Origin: an uncultured Alphaproteobacteria bacterium
GTDB lineage: Bacteria > Pseudomonadota > Alphaproteobacteria > RF32 > CAG-239
DNA: 64,000 nucleotides
Reading direction: 5' to 3'
NCBI GenBank assembly: GCA_934229625.1
Contig: CAKQDU010000001.1
Span: 241,598-305,597, forward strand
Shown here: in pieces, positions 50,779 through 61,704 of the stretch
How the letters are laid out: the number at the start of each line of letters is the position of its first letter
How positions within the stretch are numbered: position 1 is the first letter of the stretch
Program-made: the position numbers and the translations under genes
Notes under the pieces: model-generated
Databases searched by the model: none
Seen by the model: the letters and a program-made list of their open reading frames with translations, nothing else
Told to the model about the DNA's origin: nothing

Positions 50779-51678
50779 TTATCTTTCATTTTGTTTTACT
50801 TTTGCATACGCCAGCTGCTGGGCGTTCATTTGCTTTTGCACATATTGCGCAGCCTCTTTAGTATCTTTTTCTTTTTGTTTTGCTAAAGAATTTTTATCCT
50901 TAACATGACCGCCGGTACGCATCAAATCCGGATTAGTCTGGAAATATTTTCCGTCCTTTTCCACAAGTCCCAGCGTTTGCATGCTTTTTTCAGTATTGTT
51001 TACAATATTTTTTGCTTGTGCCGGAATATTATCGCCATAACTTTCTTTAATATCTTTAACGATACTGTTGGCAATTATAGCCATTTTTATCTTCTCGGAA
51101 ATCAGCATATTCAGTCCGGTCTTGTTAGAATTATAAATACCGCCGCATTCAAAAACCTTTCTTCCGGCGCCATTATCATCCACCTCATAAGTTTTCGGCA
51201 TCAGACGATACGTATCAACTGCGATATTTGCCTGCAATTTTATTCCGCTGTCGGTTAAAGCATATTTAACACCTTCCTTAGTTGTTTTCCAACTCAAATT
51301 TGCTTCCGCACCGTTAGCGGCATCAGCGTTGCCGTTATTTGCATTGCTTATTGTATTTGCCGCATCTATAGATTTTTCTTGGCTACGCTCATTAAATTCT
51401 GCCAAATCTTTACTATTTTTTTCAGCGGCGGCGCCAAAACTTTCCATACTCTGTTTTTTGAAATCCGCAAACGCTTGTTTGCTTTTTTCTTTAAAAGCTT
51501 CTAAATCATCATTGCTTTGGCTTTTGAAATCTGCAAATTCTTTTTTATTTTTATCCTTAAAGTCGTCAAAATCTTTAGACATGCTGCTTTGTCCGTGAAC
51601 GCTTGCAACACCAAGTGTAATCATTCCTCCCAATGCCAATTCTTTTTTCAGCTTATTTAAACGATTTTTCACACTCAT
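50779..51678 (-). CDS. Hypothetical exported protein with a repeated coiled coil
   Basis: 299 residues, AGGAG before the ATG. A basic start (MSVKNRLNKLKKEL) leads to a hydrophobic stretch ALGGMITLGVASVHGQ, a probable signal peptide ending near residue 30. Residues 35-110 repeat an F-x-D/E-F-K pattern about every 11 residues (DFKDKNKKEFADFKSQSN, AFADFKKQSM), an 11-residue coiled-coil repeat like those that wrap membranes or bundle as right-handed coils. The C-terminal part (from about 125) is globular, with FECGGIYNSN. Function unknown. Confidence 0.65.
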   Translation of the reverse strand: MSVKNRLNKLKKELALGGMITLGVASVHGQSSMSKDFDDFKDKNKKEFADFKSQSNDDLEAFKEKSKQAFADFKKQSMESFGAAAEKNSKDLAEFNERSQEKSIDAANTISNANNGNADAANGAEANLSWKTTKEGVKYALTDSGIKLQANIAVDTYRLMPKTYEVDDNGAGRKVFECGGIYNSNKTGLNMLISEKIKMAIIANSIVKDIKESYGDNIPAQAKNIVNNTEKSMQTLGLVEKDGKYFQTNPDLMRTGGHVKDKNSLAKQKEKDTKEAAQYVQKQMNAQQLAYAKVKQNER

Positions 51679-51783
51679 ATTTATGTCTCCTGATTATTTT
51701 TGTTATATATGTGACAGAATAACCTATTTTCATTTTTTGTCAATAATAATATTTAATAAGAAAATACCGGAAAAATAAAAGCA

Positions 51784-51813
51784 AAGCCTCCTTATTTAAG
51801 GATAAGGAGGCTT
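51784..51813 (-). terminator. Terminator after rpoC
   Basis: AAGCCTCCTTA/TAAGGAGGCTT 11-base stem with an eight-base loop, 24 bases beyond the rpoC stop codon; T-rich on the minus strand. Confidence 0.88.
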
Positions 51814-51836
51814 ATTTTCAGCTAAATATCAGTCTG

Positions 51837-54800
51837 TTACTCAGCAGGTTTTGCATTATTTTCCAATGCCGCATTACCCTCCTCTGCCGCATTAGCTTCT
51901 CTCATTGCAAGGATTTCCTTGTCATTTTGAGCTGCCACGCGACGCAAAGAACGCAATACATTACCTGTACCGGCCGGAATCAGACGACCAACGATTACGT
52001 TTTCTTTCAAACCTGTCAATTTATCTACTTTGCCTTCAACGGCGGCTTCGGTCAAGACACGAGTTGTTTCTTGGAATGAAGCGGCAGAAATAAATGACTT
52101 GGTCTGCAATGAAGCCTTAGTAATACCCAACAAAATCGGGTCTGCTTCGGCAGGTTGTCCGCCTTCTTTGAGAACCTTATTATTTTCAGTTTCAAAGACA
52201 TCACGGTCTACTTGTTCGCCAATCAAGAATGTTGTATCGCCAGGAGCGGTAATTTCAACTTTACGCAGCATCTGAGACACAATCACTTCAATGTGCTTAT
52301 CATTGATAGCCACACCTTGCAGACGGTAAACGGCTTGAACTTCCTGAACCAAATATTCGGCCAATTTTTCCACGCCCAAAACGCGCAAGATATCATGCGG
52401 AGCCGGTGTGCCTTCTACCAGCATATCACCTTTCTTTACAATATCTCCGTCTTGAACAACCAAACGGCGTCCCTTTGGAATCAAGTATTCTACCGGATTG
52501 CCTTCTGTCGGAATAACAGTAATACGCTGTTTAGCCTTGTAGTCTTTACCGTATTCAACCATACCATCAATATCAGAAATAACAGCAGGGTCTTTCGGAC
52601 GGCGTGCTTCAAACAATTCTGCCACACGCGGCAAACCACCGGTAATATCTTTTGTTTTGGTGCTTTCTCTCGGAATACGAGCGATAATGTCACCGACTTT
52701 GATTTCATCACCGTTGTCAACATTCAACACAGCATCAACAGACAGATAGTAGCGCACTTCTTTACCGGAATCATAGGTTACCGGATTGCCTTTTTCGTCT
52801 TTCAAAGTAATGCTCGGCTTTAAGTTAGCATTTGAAGACGGACCGGACTGCCAATCAATAACGATTTTAGAAGAAATACCGGTTGTTTCATCCATATTTT
52901 CTTTTACAGAAACATTTGGAATAAGGTCTACCAACTGAGCTTTACCGGCTTTTTCTGAAATAACCGGAACCATGAATGGGTCCCATTCGGCAATCTTTTG
53001 TCCTTTAGCCACTTCAACACCTTCCTGAGTCAAAACTTTGGCGCCATAAGGCACATGGTGACGTGATTTTTCACGGCCTTGCGCGTCTTGAATAACGACA
53101 TCGCAGTTACGAGACAAAATAATCAAGTGATTATCCGCATTAGTAACGGTGTGACCATTTTCAAGTTTCAAAATACCGGCAAATGGAACTTCAATACTTG
53201 CCTGCTCGGCAGATTTAGAAGCCGCACCACCGATGTGGAAAGTACGAAGTGTCAATTGGGTACCAGGCTCACCGATTGACTGAGCGGCAATAACGCCGAC
53301 AGCTTCGCCAATGTTAACCGGATTACCGCGAGCCAAGTCACGGCCATAGCATGCAGCGCAAACACCGTTTTCGCATTCGCAGGTCAATACCGAACGAATC
53401 TTAACTTGTTCTACACCAGCCTTTTCAACTTTTTCAACATCGGCTTCGTCAATCAATTTGCCTTTTTTAACCAAAACTTCACCGTTTTCTGGGTGCAAAA
53501 TATCTTCTTGAGCCGTACGTCCCAAAATTCTTTCGCCGATAGAAGCAATAACATTGCCGCCGTCAACAACCGGACGAACAATGATACCGCGTTCTGTGCC
53601 GCAATCAGTTTCGGTGATTACCACATCTTGTCCGACATCAACCAAACGACGAGTCAAATAACCGGCGTTAGCAGTCTTCAAAGCGGTATCGGCCAAACCT
53701 TTACGCGCACCGTGGGTTGAGTTGAAGTATTCAGACACGGTCAAACCTTCTTTAAAGTTAGAAATAATCGGTTGTTCGATAATTTCACCTGACGGTTTAG
53801 CCATCAAACCGCGCATACCGGCCAATTGACGCATTTGCGCAGCACTACCGCGGGCGCCGGAGTCAGCCATCATGAATACTGAGTTATAGTAGCCGTGGTC
53901 GGCTTTAGAAATGTTTTTCATCATTTCATCGGCAACTTTATCGGTACAAGCGGCCCAAATATCAACCACTTTGTTATATTTTTCGCCTTTGGTAATCAAA
54001 CCGTTTTGATATTGCTGTTCAAATTCTTTAACTTGAGCAGATGTTTCGGCAATCAATTTTTCCTTAGAAGCCGGAACAATCAAATCATCTTTACCGAATG
54101 AAATACCCGACAAGCAAGCGTATTTATAACCCATACCCATGATTTTATCAACCATGATACAAGTTTCTTTACCGCCGCATACACGATATACTTCATCAAT
54201 AATCTGAGAAATTTGCTTTTTCTTCATCAAACGGTTAACCAATGAGAACGGAACGCCTTCAATCAGTTTGCCGTCTTTTCTTGGCAAAATATCAGATATA
54301 ATCAAACGACCCGGAGTTGTGTCAACTATGCCGTGATGCAGTTTACCGTCATCACCGACATAATCCATGCGGCATTTGATTTTGGCATGCATATCGACAA
54401 CTTTAGCATTCAAAGCCAACATACATTCTTCCGGACTGGCATAAACACTGCCTTGTCCCAGCATATCTTCAGCATCGTATGACAAGTAATAAATACCCAA
54501 TACCATATCTTGTGAAGGAACGATAATAGGCTTACCGGAAGCCGGAGACAAAATGTTGTTTGAAGACATCATCAAAACGCGGGCTTCAAGCTGAGCTTCA
54601 ATAGACAATGGAACGTGAACAGCCATTTGGTCACCATCGAAGTCGGCGTTGAACGCTGTACAAGCCAACGGATGCAAGTGAATTGCCTTACCTTCAACCA
54701 AAACCGGCTCATATGCTTGAATACCCAATCTGTGTAAAGTCGGCGCACGGTTCAGCATAACCGGATGCTCACGGATAACTTCTTCCAGAATATCCCAAAC

Positions 54801-56033
54801 TTCCGGACGCTCTTTTTCTACCATACGTTTGGCAGCTTTAATTGTTGTTGCCATGCCATACATTTCCAATTTGGCATAAACAAAAGGTTTGAACAATTCC
54901 AAAGCCATCTTTTTCGGCAAACCGCATTGGTGCATTTTGAGTTCCGGACCAACGGTAATAACAGAACGACCGGAGTAGTCAACACGTTTACCCAACAAGT
55001 TTTGACGGAAACGGCCTTGTTTACCTTTAAGCATATCTGACAAAGACTTCAGCGGACGTTTGCTTGTGCCGGTAATGGCGCGGCCGCGGCGGCCGTTATC
55101 AAACAAAGCGTCAACAGATTCTTGCAGCATACGTTTTTCGTTGCGGATAATGATATCCGGAGCGTGCAATTCAAGCAATCTCTTCAAACGGTTGTTACGG
55201 TTAATCACACGGCGATACAAATCGTTCAAATCAGATGTAGCAAAACGACCGCCGTCCAATGGAACCAACGGACGCAAATCAGGCGGAATAACCGGCAATA
55301 CAGTCAGAATCATCCATTCCGGTTTGGTGTTGGATTCCAAGAAAGCTTCAACCAATTTCAAACGTTTTACCAAGTTCTTACGCTTAGCTTCAGAAGTTGT
55401 TTCTTTCAAATCCGCACGCATAGAAGCGCGTTCTGCTTCCAAATCAATATTAGAAAGGATTTCGCGCAAAGCTTCTGCGCCGATACCGGCTCTAAATGAA
55501 TCTTCACCATATTGGTCGATAGCATCCTGATACTCATCTTCTGTCAGCAACTGATTTACCGTTAATGGAGTCAAACCTGGTTCAATTACAACATAGCTTT
55601 CAAAGTATAAAACTCTTTCCAAAGCTTTCATCGGAATGCCGGTAAGCACAGAAATGCGTGACGGCAAAGATTTCAGGAACCAAATATGCGCAACCGGAGC
55701 TGCCAATTCAATGTGTCCCATTCTCTCGCGGCGAACTTTTGACAAAGTAACTTCAACGCCGCATTTTTCGCAGACAATACCGCGGTATTTCATACGTTTA
55801 TATTTTCCGCACAAACATTCATAGTCTTTTACAGGACCAAAAATACGAGCGCAGAACAAACCGTCTTTTTCCGGTTTAAATGTTCTATAGTTAATAGTCT
55901 CAGGTTTTTTAACCTCACCATAAGACCAAGAACGAATTTGTTCCGGAGAAGCAATGGAAATTTTGATTTCATCAAAACTTTCTTCCGTAGACGGCTGCTG
56001 CTGATTAAACATATTCATTATTTCATTATTCAT
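51837..56033 (-). CDS. rpoC: RNA polymerase subunit beta prime
   Basis: 1398 residues. The zinc-binding N-terminus is DYECLCGKYKRMKYRGIVCEKCGVEV in form (the four cysteines near 70-90). The catalytic NADFDGDQM lies near residue 460. A second cysteine cluster (CECENGVCAACYGRD) lies near 885. The trigger loop and bridge helix follow (SAQMRQLAGMRGLMAKPSG). The tail is Ala/Glu/Asn-rich. GGAG precedes the ATG at 56033, 18 bases after rpoB. Confidence 0.98.
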   Translation of the reverse strand: MNNEIMNMFNQQQPSTEESFDEIKISIASPEQIRSWSYGEVKKPETINYRTFKPEKDGLFCARIFGPVKDYECLCGKYKRMKYRGIVCEKCGVEVTLSKVRRERMGHIELAAPVAHIWFLKSLPSRISVLTGIPMKALERVLYFESYVVIEPGLTPLTVNQLLTEDEYQDAIDQYGEDSFRAGIGAEALREILSNIDLEAERASMRADLKETTSEAKRKNLVKRLKLVEAFLESNTKPEWMILTVLPVIPPDLRPLVPLDGGRFATSDLNDLYRRVINRNNRLKRLLELHAPDIIIRNEKRMLQESVDALFDNGRRGRAITGTSKRPLKSLSDMLKGKQGRFRQNLLGKRVDYSGRSVITVGPELKMHQCGLPKKMALELFKPFVYAKLEMYGMATTIKAAKRMVEKERPEVWDILEEVIREHPVMLNRAPTLHRLGIQAYEPVLVEGKAIHLHPLACTAFNADFDGDQMAVHVPLSIEAQLEARVLMMSSNNILSPASGKPIIVPSQDMVLGIYYLSYDAEDMLGQGSVYASPEECMLALNAKVVDMHAKIKCRMDYVGDDGKLHHGIVDTTPGRLIISDILPRKDGKLIEGVPFSLVNRLMKKKQISQIIDEVYRVCGGKETCIMVDKIMGMGYKYACLSGISFGKDDLIVPASKEKLIAETSAQVKEFEQQYQNGLITKGEKYNKVVDIWAACTDKVADEMMKNISKADHGYYNSVFMMADSGARGSAAQMRQLAGMRGLMAKPSGEIIEQPIISNFKEGLTVSEYFNSTHGARKGLADTALKTANAGYLTRRLVDVGQDVVITETDCGTERGIIVRPVVDGGNVIASIGERILGRTAQEDILHPENGEVLVKKGKLIDEADVEKVEKAGVEQVKIRSVLTCECENGVCAACYGRDLARGNPVNIGEAVGVIAAQSIGEPGTQLTLRTFHIGGAASKSAEQASIEVPFAGILKLENGHTVTNADNHLIILSRNCDVVIQDAQGREKSRHHVPYGAKVLTQEGVEVAKGQKIAEWDPFMVPVISEKAGKAQLVDLIPNVSVKENMDETTGISSKIVIDWQSGPSSNANLKPSITLKDEKGNPVTYDSGKEVRYYLSVDAVLNVDNGDEIKVGDIIARIPRESTKTKDITGGLPRVAELFEARRPKDPAVISDIDGMVEYGKDYKAKQRITVIPTEGNPVEYLIPKGRRLVVQDGDIVKKGDMLVEGTPAPHDILRVLGVEKLAEYLVQEVQAVYRLQGVAINDKHIEVIVSQMLRKVEITAPGDTTFLIGEQVDRDVFETENNKVLKEGGQPAEADPILLGITKASLQTKSFISAASFQETTRVLTEAAVEGKVDKLTGLKENVIVGRLIPAGTGNVLRSLRRVAAQNDKEILAMREANAAEEGNAALENNAKPAE

Positions 56034-56051
56034 TTGTAAAGACTCCTCAGC

Positions 56052-59000
56052 TTACGCTTCTTCATTTAACATTTCAACATTCAAGCACAGCGACTTAATT
56101 TCTTTAACCAACACGTTAAAGGATTCTGGAACGCCGGTTTCAAAGCTGTCTTCACCGCGAACAATAGCTTCATAAACTTTTGTTCTGCCGGCAACGTCAT
56201 CAGATTTAATGGTTAGCATTTCTTGCAGAGTATAAGCAGCGCCGTATGCCTGCAAAGCCCAAACTTCCATTTCACCAAAACGTTGACCACCGAATTGAGC
56301 CTTACCGCCCAAAGGTTGCTGAGTAACCAAGCTGTACGGACCAACCGAACGAGCGTGCATTTTTTCATCAACAATGTGGTGCAGTTTAATCATATACATA
56401 ACGCCAACTGTTACTTTACGGTCAAATTTTTCACCGGTACGGCCGTCATACAAATCAATTTGACCTGATGTCGGCAAACCTGCCATTGACAGCATTTTAT
56501 TGATATCATCGCCTGTAGCGCCGTCAAATACCGGAGTTGCCATCGGCACACCGCGTTTCAAGTTGGAAATCATTTCAACTTTTTCCGGCTCAGTAAGCGG
56601 TTCAACATCGCGTTTGTATTGTTTGTCGCCATAGATTTCTCTTAAACGAGCATTCAATTCATCAATAGTTTTTTCACCGCGCTTATATTGTTCGCACATT
56701 TCATTGAGTTGAGCGCCCAATTCTTTTGCGGCCCATCCCAAGTGTGTTTCCAAAATTTGTCCCACGTTCATACGAGAAGGCACACCAAGCGGGTTCAACA
56801 CCACATCAACAGGCGTTCCATCTTCGGTATAAGGCATATCAGCAAGCGGCAATACGCGGGAAACCGTACCTTTGTTACCATGACGACCAGCCATTTTATC
56901 ACCGGTTTGCATTTTTCTCTTGGTAGCGATAAACACTTTAACCATTTTCAAAACGCCCGGAAGCAAATCATCGCCGCGCTGAACTTTTTCTACCTTATTT
57001 TCAAAGCGTTTCTGAATATTTTCCAAACGTGCGTCAAACGCAGCAGAAAATTCTTCAATTTTGGCCATAACATCTTCATCTTTGACCACGATTTTACGCC
57101 ATTGAGCGGATGGAATAGTTTCTAAAACGTCAGCTGTAAGCTTAACATTTTTTGCAATTCCTTTAGGAGCATCAACTACTGTTTGACCGTTAAGCATTGA
57201 TTTCAATCTGGCATCATAGCTTCTTCTGATAATTGCGATTTCATCGTCGCGGTCTTTAGCCAAGTTAGAAATTTCATCTTGTTCAATAGCCAAAGCGCGT
57301 TCATCTTTTTCCACACCGCGGCGCGAGAAAATATGAACATCAACAACAATACCGTCAATACCCGGCTGTGCGCGCAAAGAAGTATCACGAACATCGCTGG
57401 CTTTTTCACCAAAAATAGCTCTCAGCAGTTTTTCTTCTGGGGTAACAGGAGACTCACCTTTCGGTGTAACCTTACCAACCAGAATATCTCCGGCTTTTAC
57501 ATGAGCGCCGACATAAACGATACCGGCTTCATCCAAATTACGCAAAGCATCTTCACCAACGTTTGGAATATCGCGGGTGATTTCTTCTTGACCTAATTTG
57601 GTATCGCGAGCCATAACTTCAAATTCTTCAATGTGCAAAGAAGTCAAAACATCGTCACGTGAAATTCTTTCAGAAAGCAAAATAGCATCTTCGTAGTTCA
57701 AACCATTCCACGGCATAAAAGCAACTAAAAGGTTTTTACCCAAAGCCAATTCGCCAAGATTTGTACAAGGACCATCGGCAATGATATCGCCTTTTTTAAC
57801 CTCATCGCCTACTTTTACCAACGGAACTTGGTTAATGCAGGTATTTTGGTTAGAACGGCGGAATTTAGACAGTTTGTAGATTTCAACACCAACGTTGTGA
57901 GCATCGCTGTCTTTAGAGCGAATAACGATACGATTAGCATCTACAGCGTCAACCACACCATCATATTTTGCCACCAAAGTAGCGCCGGAATCTTTAGCCA
58001 CGGTAGCCTCGATACCAGTACCCACCAACGGAGCTTCCGAACGCAGCAAAGGCACGCCTTGACGTTGCATGTTTGAACCCATCAACGCACGGTTAGCATC
58101 ATCGTTTTCCAAGAATGGAATCAAAGCCGCAGCCACAGACACCAGCTGTTTTGGAGAAACGTCGATGTAGTTGATGTTTTCCGGCTTGTCAAATTCAACT
58201 TCACCGCCATGACGGCAGGTAATCAAATCATTCACAAAATGACCGTTATCATCAACTTTAGCATTAGCTTCCGCAATAATCACGTCGCCTTCATCATCAG
58301 CCGACAAATATTCAACTTCCGAAGTTACGACGCCGTCAACAACCTTACGGTACGGGCATTCGATAAATCCGTATTTATTAACGCGAGCATAAGTTGAAAG
58401 TGAGTTAATCAAACCGATGTTCGGACCTTCAGGAGATTCAATAGGGCAGATACGACCATAGTGTGTCGGATGCACGTCGCGCACTTCAAAACCGGCGCGG
58501 TCACGGCTCAATCCGCCTGGACCCAACGCAGACAGACGGCGTTTGTGAGTAATTTCAGACAACGGATTGTTCTGGTCCATAAATTGTGACAGCTGTGATG
58601 AGCCGAAAAATTCTCTGATAACTGACGCAATCGGTTTTGCGTTTACCAAATCCTGAGGTTTTACATTGTTTAAAATCTCGGCGCTCATTTTTTCTTTAAT
58701 GGCGCGTTCCATACGCAACAAACCCATACGATATTGGTTTTCCATCAATTCGCCGACAGAACGAACACGACGATTGCCCAAGTGGTCAATATCGTCAACT
58801 TCGCCTCTGCCATCGCGAATAGCTACCAATTTTTTGATAATGCGTAAAATATCTTCTTTGCGCAAAATTCTTACTGTATCAGGCACTTCATTTTTATCAA
58901 CACCCAAAGAGGCGTTCATTTTCACGCGGCCTACAGCAGATAAATCATAACGTTCAGAATCAAAGAACAACTGGTGGAACAATGCATCAGCAGCCTCATA

Positions 59001-60230
59001 TGTTGCTGGTTCGCCCGGACGCATTACGCGATAAATATCAAACAAAGCTTCTTGGCGAGACTTATTTTTATCGGCGGCCAAAGTATTGCGGATATAAGCT
59101 CCGACATTCATTCCGTCAATAAATAATGTGTCAACGGATTTGATTTTATTTTCAGCTAAAGTATTCATCAAATCTTCGTTGATTTCATCGCCGGCTTCAG
59201 CCAAAACTTCACCTGTTTTTGCAATAACAATGTCTTTAGCCAAGAATTTACCATACATTTGGTCTTTAGAAACAACAAAGTATTCCAAACCCTCGTCAGC
59301 CAATTTCTGAGCTGCTCTCGGAGTAAGCTTTTTACCAGCATCCCAAACAGTTTCACCGTTGGCAGCGTTAATCAGCGCAAAATTAAATTTTACACCCTTC
59401 ATGCGAGAAGGTTCAAATTTCATTTTCCAATTTTTCTTATCTGCCAAATATGTTTCGGTATCGTAGAAATAATTTAAGATTTCTTCTTTATCCATACCTT
59501 TAACATCGGACAACTCTATAGTTTTGCCCTCTTTAGCCAATTCTGCTGCTTTTTCTTCTGTTTCTTTTGAGTACAGAGAATAGAAAATAGAAGTTACCGG
59601 CAATTTGCGGCGTCTGTCAATACGGGCATAAACTAAATCTTTGGCATCAAATTCAAAATCCAGCCAAGAACCGCGGTACGGAATAATGCGGGCAGAAAAC
59701 AGTTTTTTACCCGATGAAATGGTTTTACCGCCGTCGCTGTCAAAGAACACGCCCGGAGAACGGTGCATCTGCGAAACAACAACGCGCTCGGTGCCGTTAA
59801 AAATAAACGTACCCTTATCCGTCATCAACGGAATATCGCCCATATAAACGTCTTGTTCTTTGATGTCGTGAATAGATTTAGCACCGGTAGTTTCATCAAT
59901 ATCCCAAACCACCAAACGCAAAGTTGCTCTAATCGGAGCAGCATATGTCATATCGCGCTTCAAGCATTCTTCAACATCATATTTAGGCTCTTCCAAAACA
60001 TATTTTACAAATTCCAATTCGCCATTACCTGAAAAATCGGTAATCGGGAAAATAGATTTAAAAACTTCTTCCAAACCAAATTCGCAATGTTCGCCGTTGG
60101 CGTCAACATTGTTTATAAAACTGGAATAAGAGCCGGTTTGAACGTCAATTAAATTCGGCATATCGGCAACTGCTTCGATTCGGCCGAAATTTTTTCTTAC
60201 ACGCTTTTTCTCCGTATAAGACTCTTTCAT
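56052..60230 (-). CDS. rpoB: RNA polymerase subunit beta
   Basis: 1392 residues from ATG 60230 (GAGGA upstream; the longer frame from 60248 lacks support). The rifampicin region reads SQLSQFMDQNNPLSEITHKRRLSALGPGGL, unaltered at the usual positions (D, H, S and L). The C-terminal GGKAQFGGQRFGEMEVWAL is present. It is co-transcribed with rpoC. No rplJ-rplL genes lie upstream; an unrelated HdeD-like gene is divergent, so the rpoBC unit is separated from the ribosomal-protein cluster with which it is usually joined. Confidence 0.98.
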   Translation of the reverse strand: MKESYTEKKRVRKNFGRIEAVADMPNLIDVQTGSYSSFINNVDANGEHCEFGLEEVFKSIFPITDFSGNGELEFVKYVLEEPKYDVEECLKRDMTYAAPIRATLRLVVWDIDETTGAKSIHDIKEQDVYMGDIPLMTDKGTFIFNGTERVVVSQMHRSPGVFFDSDGGKTISSGKKLFSARIIPYRGSWLDFEFDAKDLVYARIDRRRKLPVTSIFYSLYSKETEEKAAELAKEGKTIELSDVKGMDKEEILNYFYDTETYLADKKNWKMKFEPSRMKGVKFNFALINAANGETVWDAGKKLTPRAAQKLADEGLEYFVVSKDQMYGKFLAKDIVIAKTGEVLAEAGDEINEDLMNTLAENKIKSVDTLFIDGMNVGAYIRNTLAADKNKSRQEALFDIYRVMRPGEPATYEAADALFHQLFFDSERYDLSAVGRVKMNASLGVDKNEVPDTVRILRKEDILRIIKKLVAIRDGRGEVDDIDHLGNRRVRSVGELMENQYRMGLLRMERAIKEKMSAEILNNVKPQDLVNAKPIASVIREFFGSSQLSQFMDQNNPLSEITHKRRLSALGPGGLSRDRAGFEVRDVHPTHYGRICPIESPEGPNIGLINSLSTYARVNKYGFIECPYRKVVDGVVTSEVEYLSADDEGDVIIAEANAKVDDNGHFVNDLITCRHGGEVEFDKPENINYIDVSPKQLVSVAAALIPFLENDDANRALMGSNMQRQGVPLLRSEAPLVGTGIEATVAKDSGATLVAKYDGVVDAVDANRIVIRSKDSDAHNVGVEIYKLSKFRRSNQNTCINQVPLVKVGDEVKKGDIIADGPCTNLGELALGKNLLVAFMPWNGLNYEDAILLSERISRDDVLTSLHIEEFEVMARDTKLGQEEITRDIPNVGEDALRNLDEAGIVYVGAHVKAGDILVGKVTPKGESPVTPEEKLLRAIFGEKASDVRDTSLRAQPGIDGIVVDVHIFSRRGVEKDERALAIEQDEISNLAKDRDDEIAIIRRSYDARLKSMLNGQTVVDAPKGIAKNVKLTADVLETIPSAQWRKIVVKDEDVMAKIEEFSAAFDARLENIQKRFENKVEKVQRGDDLLPGVLKMVKVFIATKRKMQTGDKMAGRHGNKGTVSRVLPLADMPYTEDGTPVDVVLNPLGVPSRMNVGQILETHLGWAAKELGAQLNEMCEQYKRGEKTIDELNARLREIYGDKQYKRDVEPLTEPEKVEMISNLKRGVPMATPVFDGATGDDINKMLSMAGLPTSGQIDLYDGRTGEKFDRKVTVGVMYMIKLHHIVDEKMHARSVGPYSLVTQQPLGGKAQFGGQRFGEMEVWALQAYGAAYTLQEMLTIKSDDVAGRTKVYEAIVRGEDSFETGVPESFNVLVKEIKSLCLNVEMLNEEA

Positions 60231-60529
60231 GTATATTTCCTCTAACATTTTGATTCTACGGCAATTCTTATGAAATAATTCAATCCCGTCCGCAGAAGGT
60301 TAAACTTATAAAACGCTAACATTGAATACAGCCGAACCCCTGATAAATCCACACTCTCAGCCATATTCACCAAATAATAGGCACACGAATTTGTATCCGT
60401 CTGCTTTAAACTGACCGGATTATAGACTTTTTCACATTGTTTTGCAACATTTTTCTTTTATTTCCTCTTGTTTTTCGGCAAAAAAATCATACGTCAAAAT
60501 TGAAATATTTTTTACGGAGGGAAAAAATC

Positions 60530-61066
60530 ATGAAAGACAGAAGATGTAGTATCTGGCACTTAATTTCCGGCATAATCCTGTTAATTTTAGGCATTGTCGT
60601 ATGGGCAAATCCGCTATCATCGCTTTATGCCCTGGCAATATATTTTGGCGGCGCCGTATTTTTACTCGGCTGCGGCTATATTACTTTTTCTTTTAGTGAA
60701 TATTCTGGCTGGTATTTTGTGGTTGGTCTGTTAGATTTGTTTATCGGACTTATTTTACTGACAAATCTCGGTCTAACCGTACAAACATTGCCGATTTTAT
60801 TTGCTTTTTGGTTTTTAGCTACCGGCGTTATGCAGATTTCCGGCAGCTTAGATATAAAGCACCTCGGTTTACCGTGGGGTTGGAGTATGTTCAGCGGTAT
60901 TTTAGGAATAATTCTCGCCTTTTTAATTTTATCTTACCAATCATTCGGCGAAGCCGTTTTAGTGCTTTATGTAGGCTTTTATATTTTTGCATTCGGCACG
61001 CTCAGTATTGCCGAATATTTATATTTTCGTAAGTTTTGCCGAATTTCTCAAGTTAAAGTCCAATAA
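60530..61066 (+). CDS. HdeD-like (DUF308) membrane protein
   Basis: 178 residues from ATG 60530, with CGGAGGG upstream; the earlier ATG at 60437 is rejected. Six hydrophobic spans are arranged as three repeated pairs (SGIILLILGIVVWANP, VGLLDLFIGLILL, SGILGIILAFLIL), which is the DUF308 pattern. HdeD in E. coli supports acid resistance, but most members are uncharacterised. It diverges from rpoB. Confidence 0.82.
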   Translation: MKDRRCSIWHLISGIILLILGIVVWANPLSSLYALAIYFGGAVFLLGCGYITFSFSEYSGWYFVVGLLDLFIGLILLTNLGLTVQTLPILFAFWFLATGVMQISGSLDIKHLGLPWGWSMFSGILGIILAFLILSYQSFGEAVLVLYVGFYIFAFGTLSIAEYLYFRKFCRISQVKVQ

Positions 61067-61071
61067 ACATA

Positions 61072-61100
61072 TTGACGATTGGCTTCTTAATTGCTATAAA
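61072..61100 (+). promoter_or_regulatory. Sigma70-type promoter of the phosphoribosyltransferase gene
   Basis: TTGACG at 61072-61077, a 17-base spacer and TATAAA at 61095-61100. The whole block is repeated with few changes at 63038. Confidence 0.6.
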
Positions 61101-61134
61101 GCAGAGCATTATTTAATTTGTCGGAGATAGAACC

Positions 61135-61572
61135 ATGAAAGAAATCACTCAAGCTCAAGTAGATAATGCCTGCTTTATGATTGCGCAAAAAATTCAAAAA
61201 CGCTCGCCGAACGGCTTTGTTTTGGCTGCTGTTTCTCGCGGAGGTCTTGTACCGGCGACCATTATTTCACACTATCTCAAACAAAAAGACATTCGTTTCA
61301 TCCGACTTTCGTCTTATAGTGATGAAAGCAAATCACAATCTGAAATGATTGACACAACTAAAGATGAAATTCCTGACAGTCCAAACACTTATATTATTGA
61401 TGATTTGTGCGACAGCGGCGAAACCGTGCAATATTTGCGGCGCAAATATCCTTTAGCGCAAATTTATACTCTCATCAATAAAAATCCAGAAATTAAACCG
61501 GATTATTTTCCAATATCCGAACCTATGGGATTATGGATAAACTTCCCGTGGGAACCTGAAGACAGAAAATAA
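61135..61572 (+). CDS. Phosphoribosyltransferase (xanthine/guanine type)
   Basis: 145 residues. AAVSRGGLVPATIISHYL near residue 30, then the PRPP motif TYIIDDLCDSGET near residue 88. The last part (WINFPWEPED) matches the end of Gpt-like xanthine phosphoribosyltransferases (xxW..FPWE). It salvages a purine base to the nucleotide using PRPP. TCGGAG is found upstream of the ATG. Base preference is not decided. Confidence 0.83.
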   Translation: MKEITQAQVDNACFMIAQKIQKRSPNGFVLAAVSRGGLVPATIISHYLKQKDIRFIRLSSYSDESKSQSEMIDTTKDEIPDSPNTYIIDDLCDSGETVQYLRRKYPLAQIYTLINKNPEIKPDYFPISEPMGLWINFPWEPEDRK

Positions 61573-61704
61573 ACAGATTATTTTTAGGCTACAATCCATT
61601 TCATAATTTCAACAAAAAACACAAATGCTGAAAAACAGCAAGATTCTTCTCGCAAAAAAAACAACAAGCAATTTTATTCCGCCGCTTCTGTTGCCAAACC
61701 AATC

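Noticed and set aside
52155..52823. Long plus-strand frames opposite rpoC and rpoB (for example 222 and 156 codons)
   Set aside because: Shadows of highly constrained rpoBC codons; no ribosome sites and no domain content.
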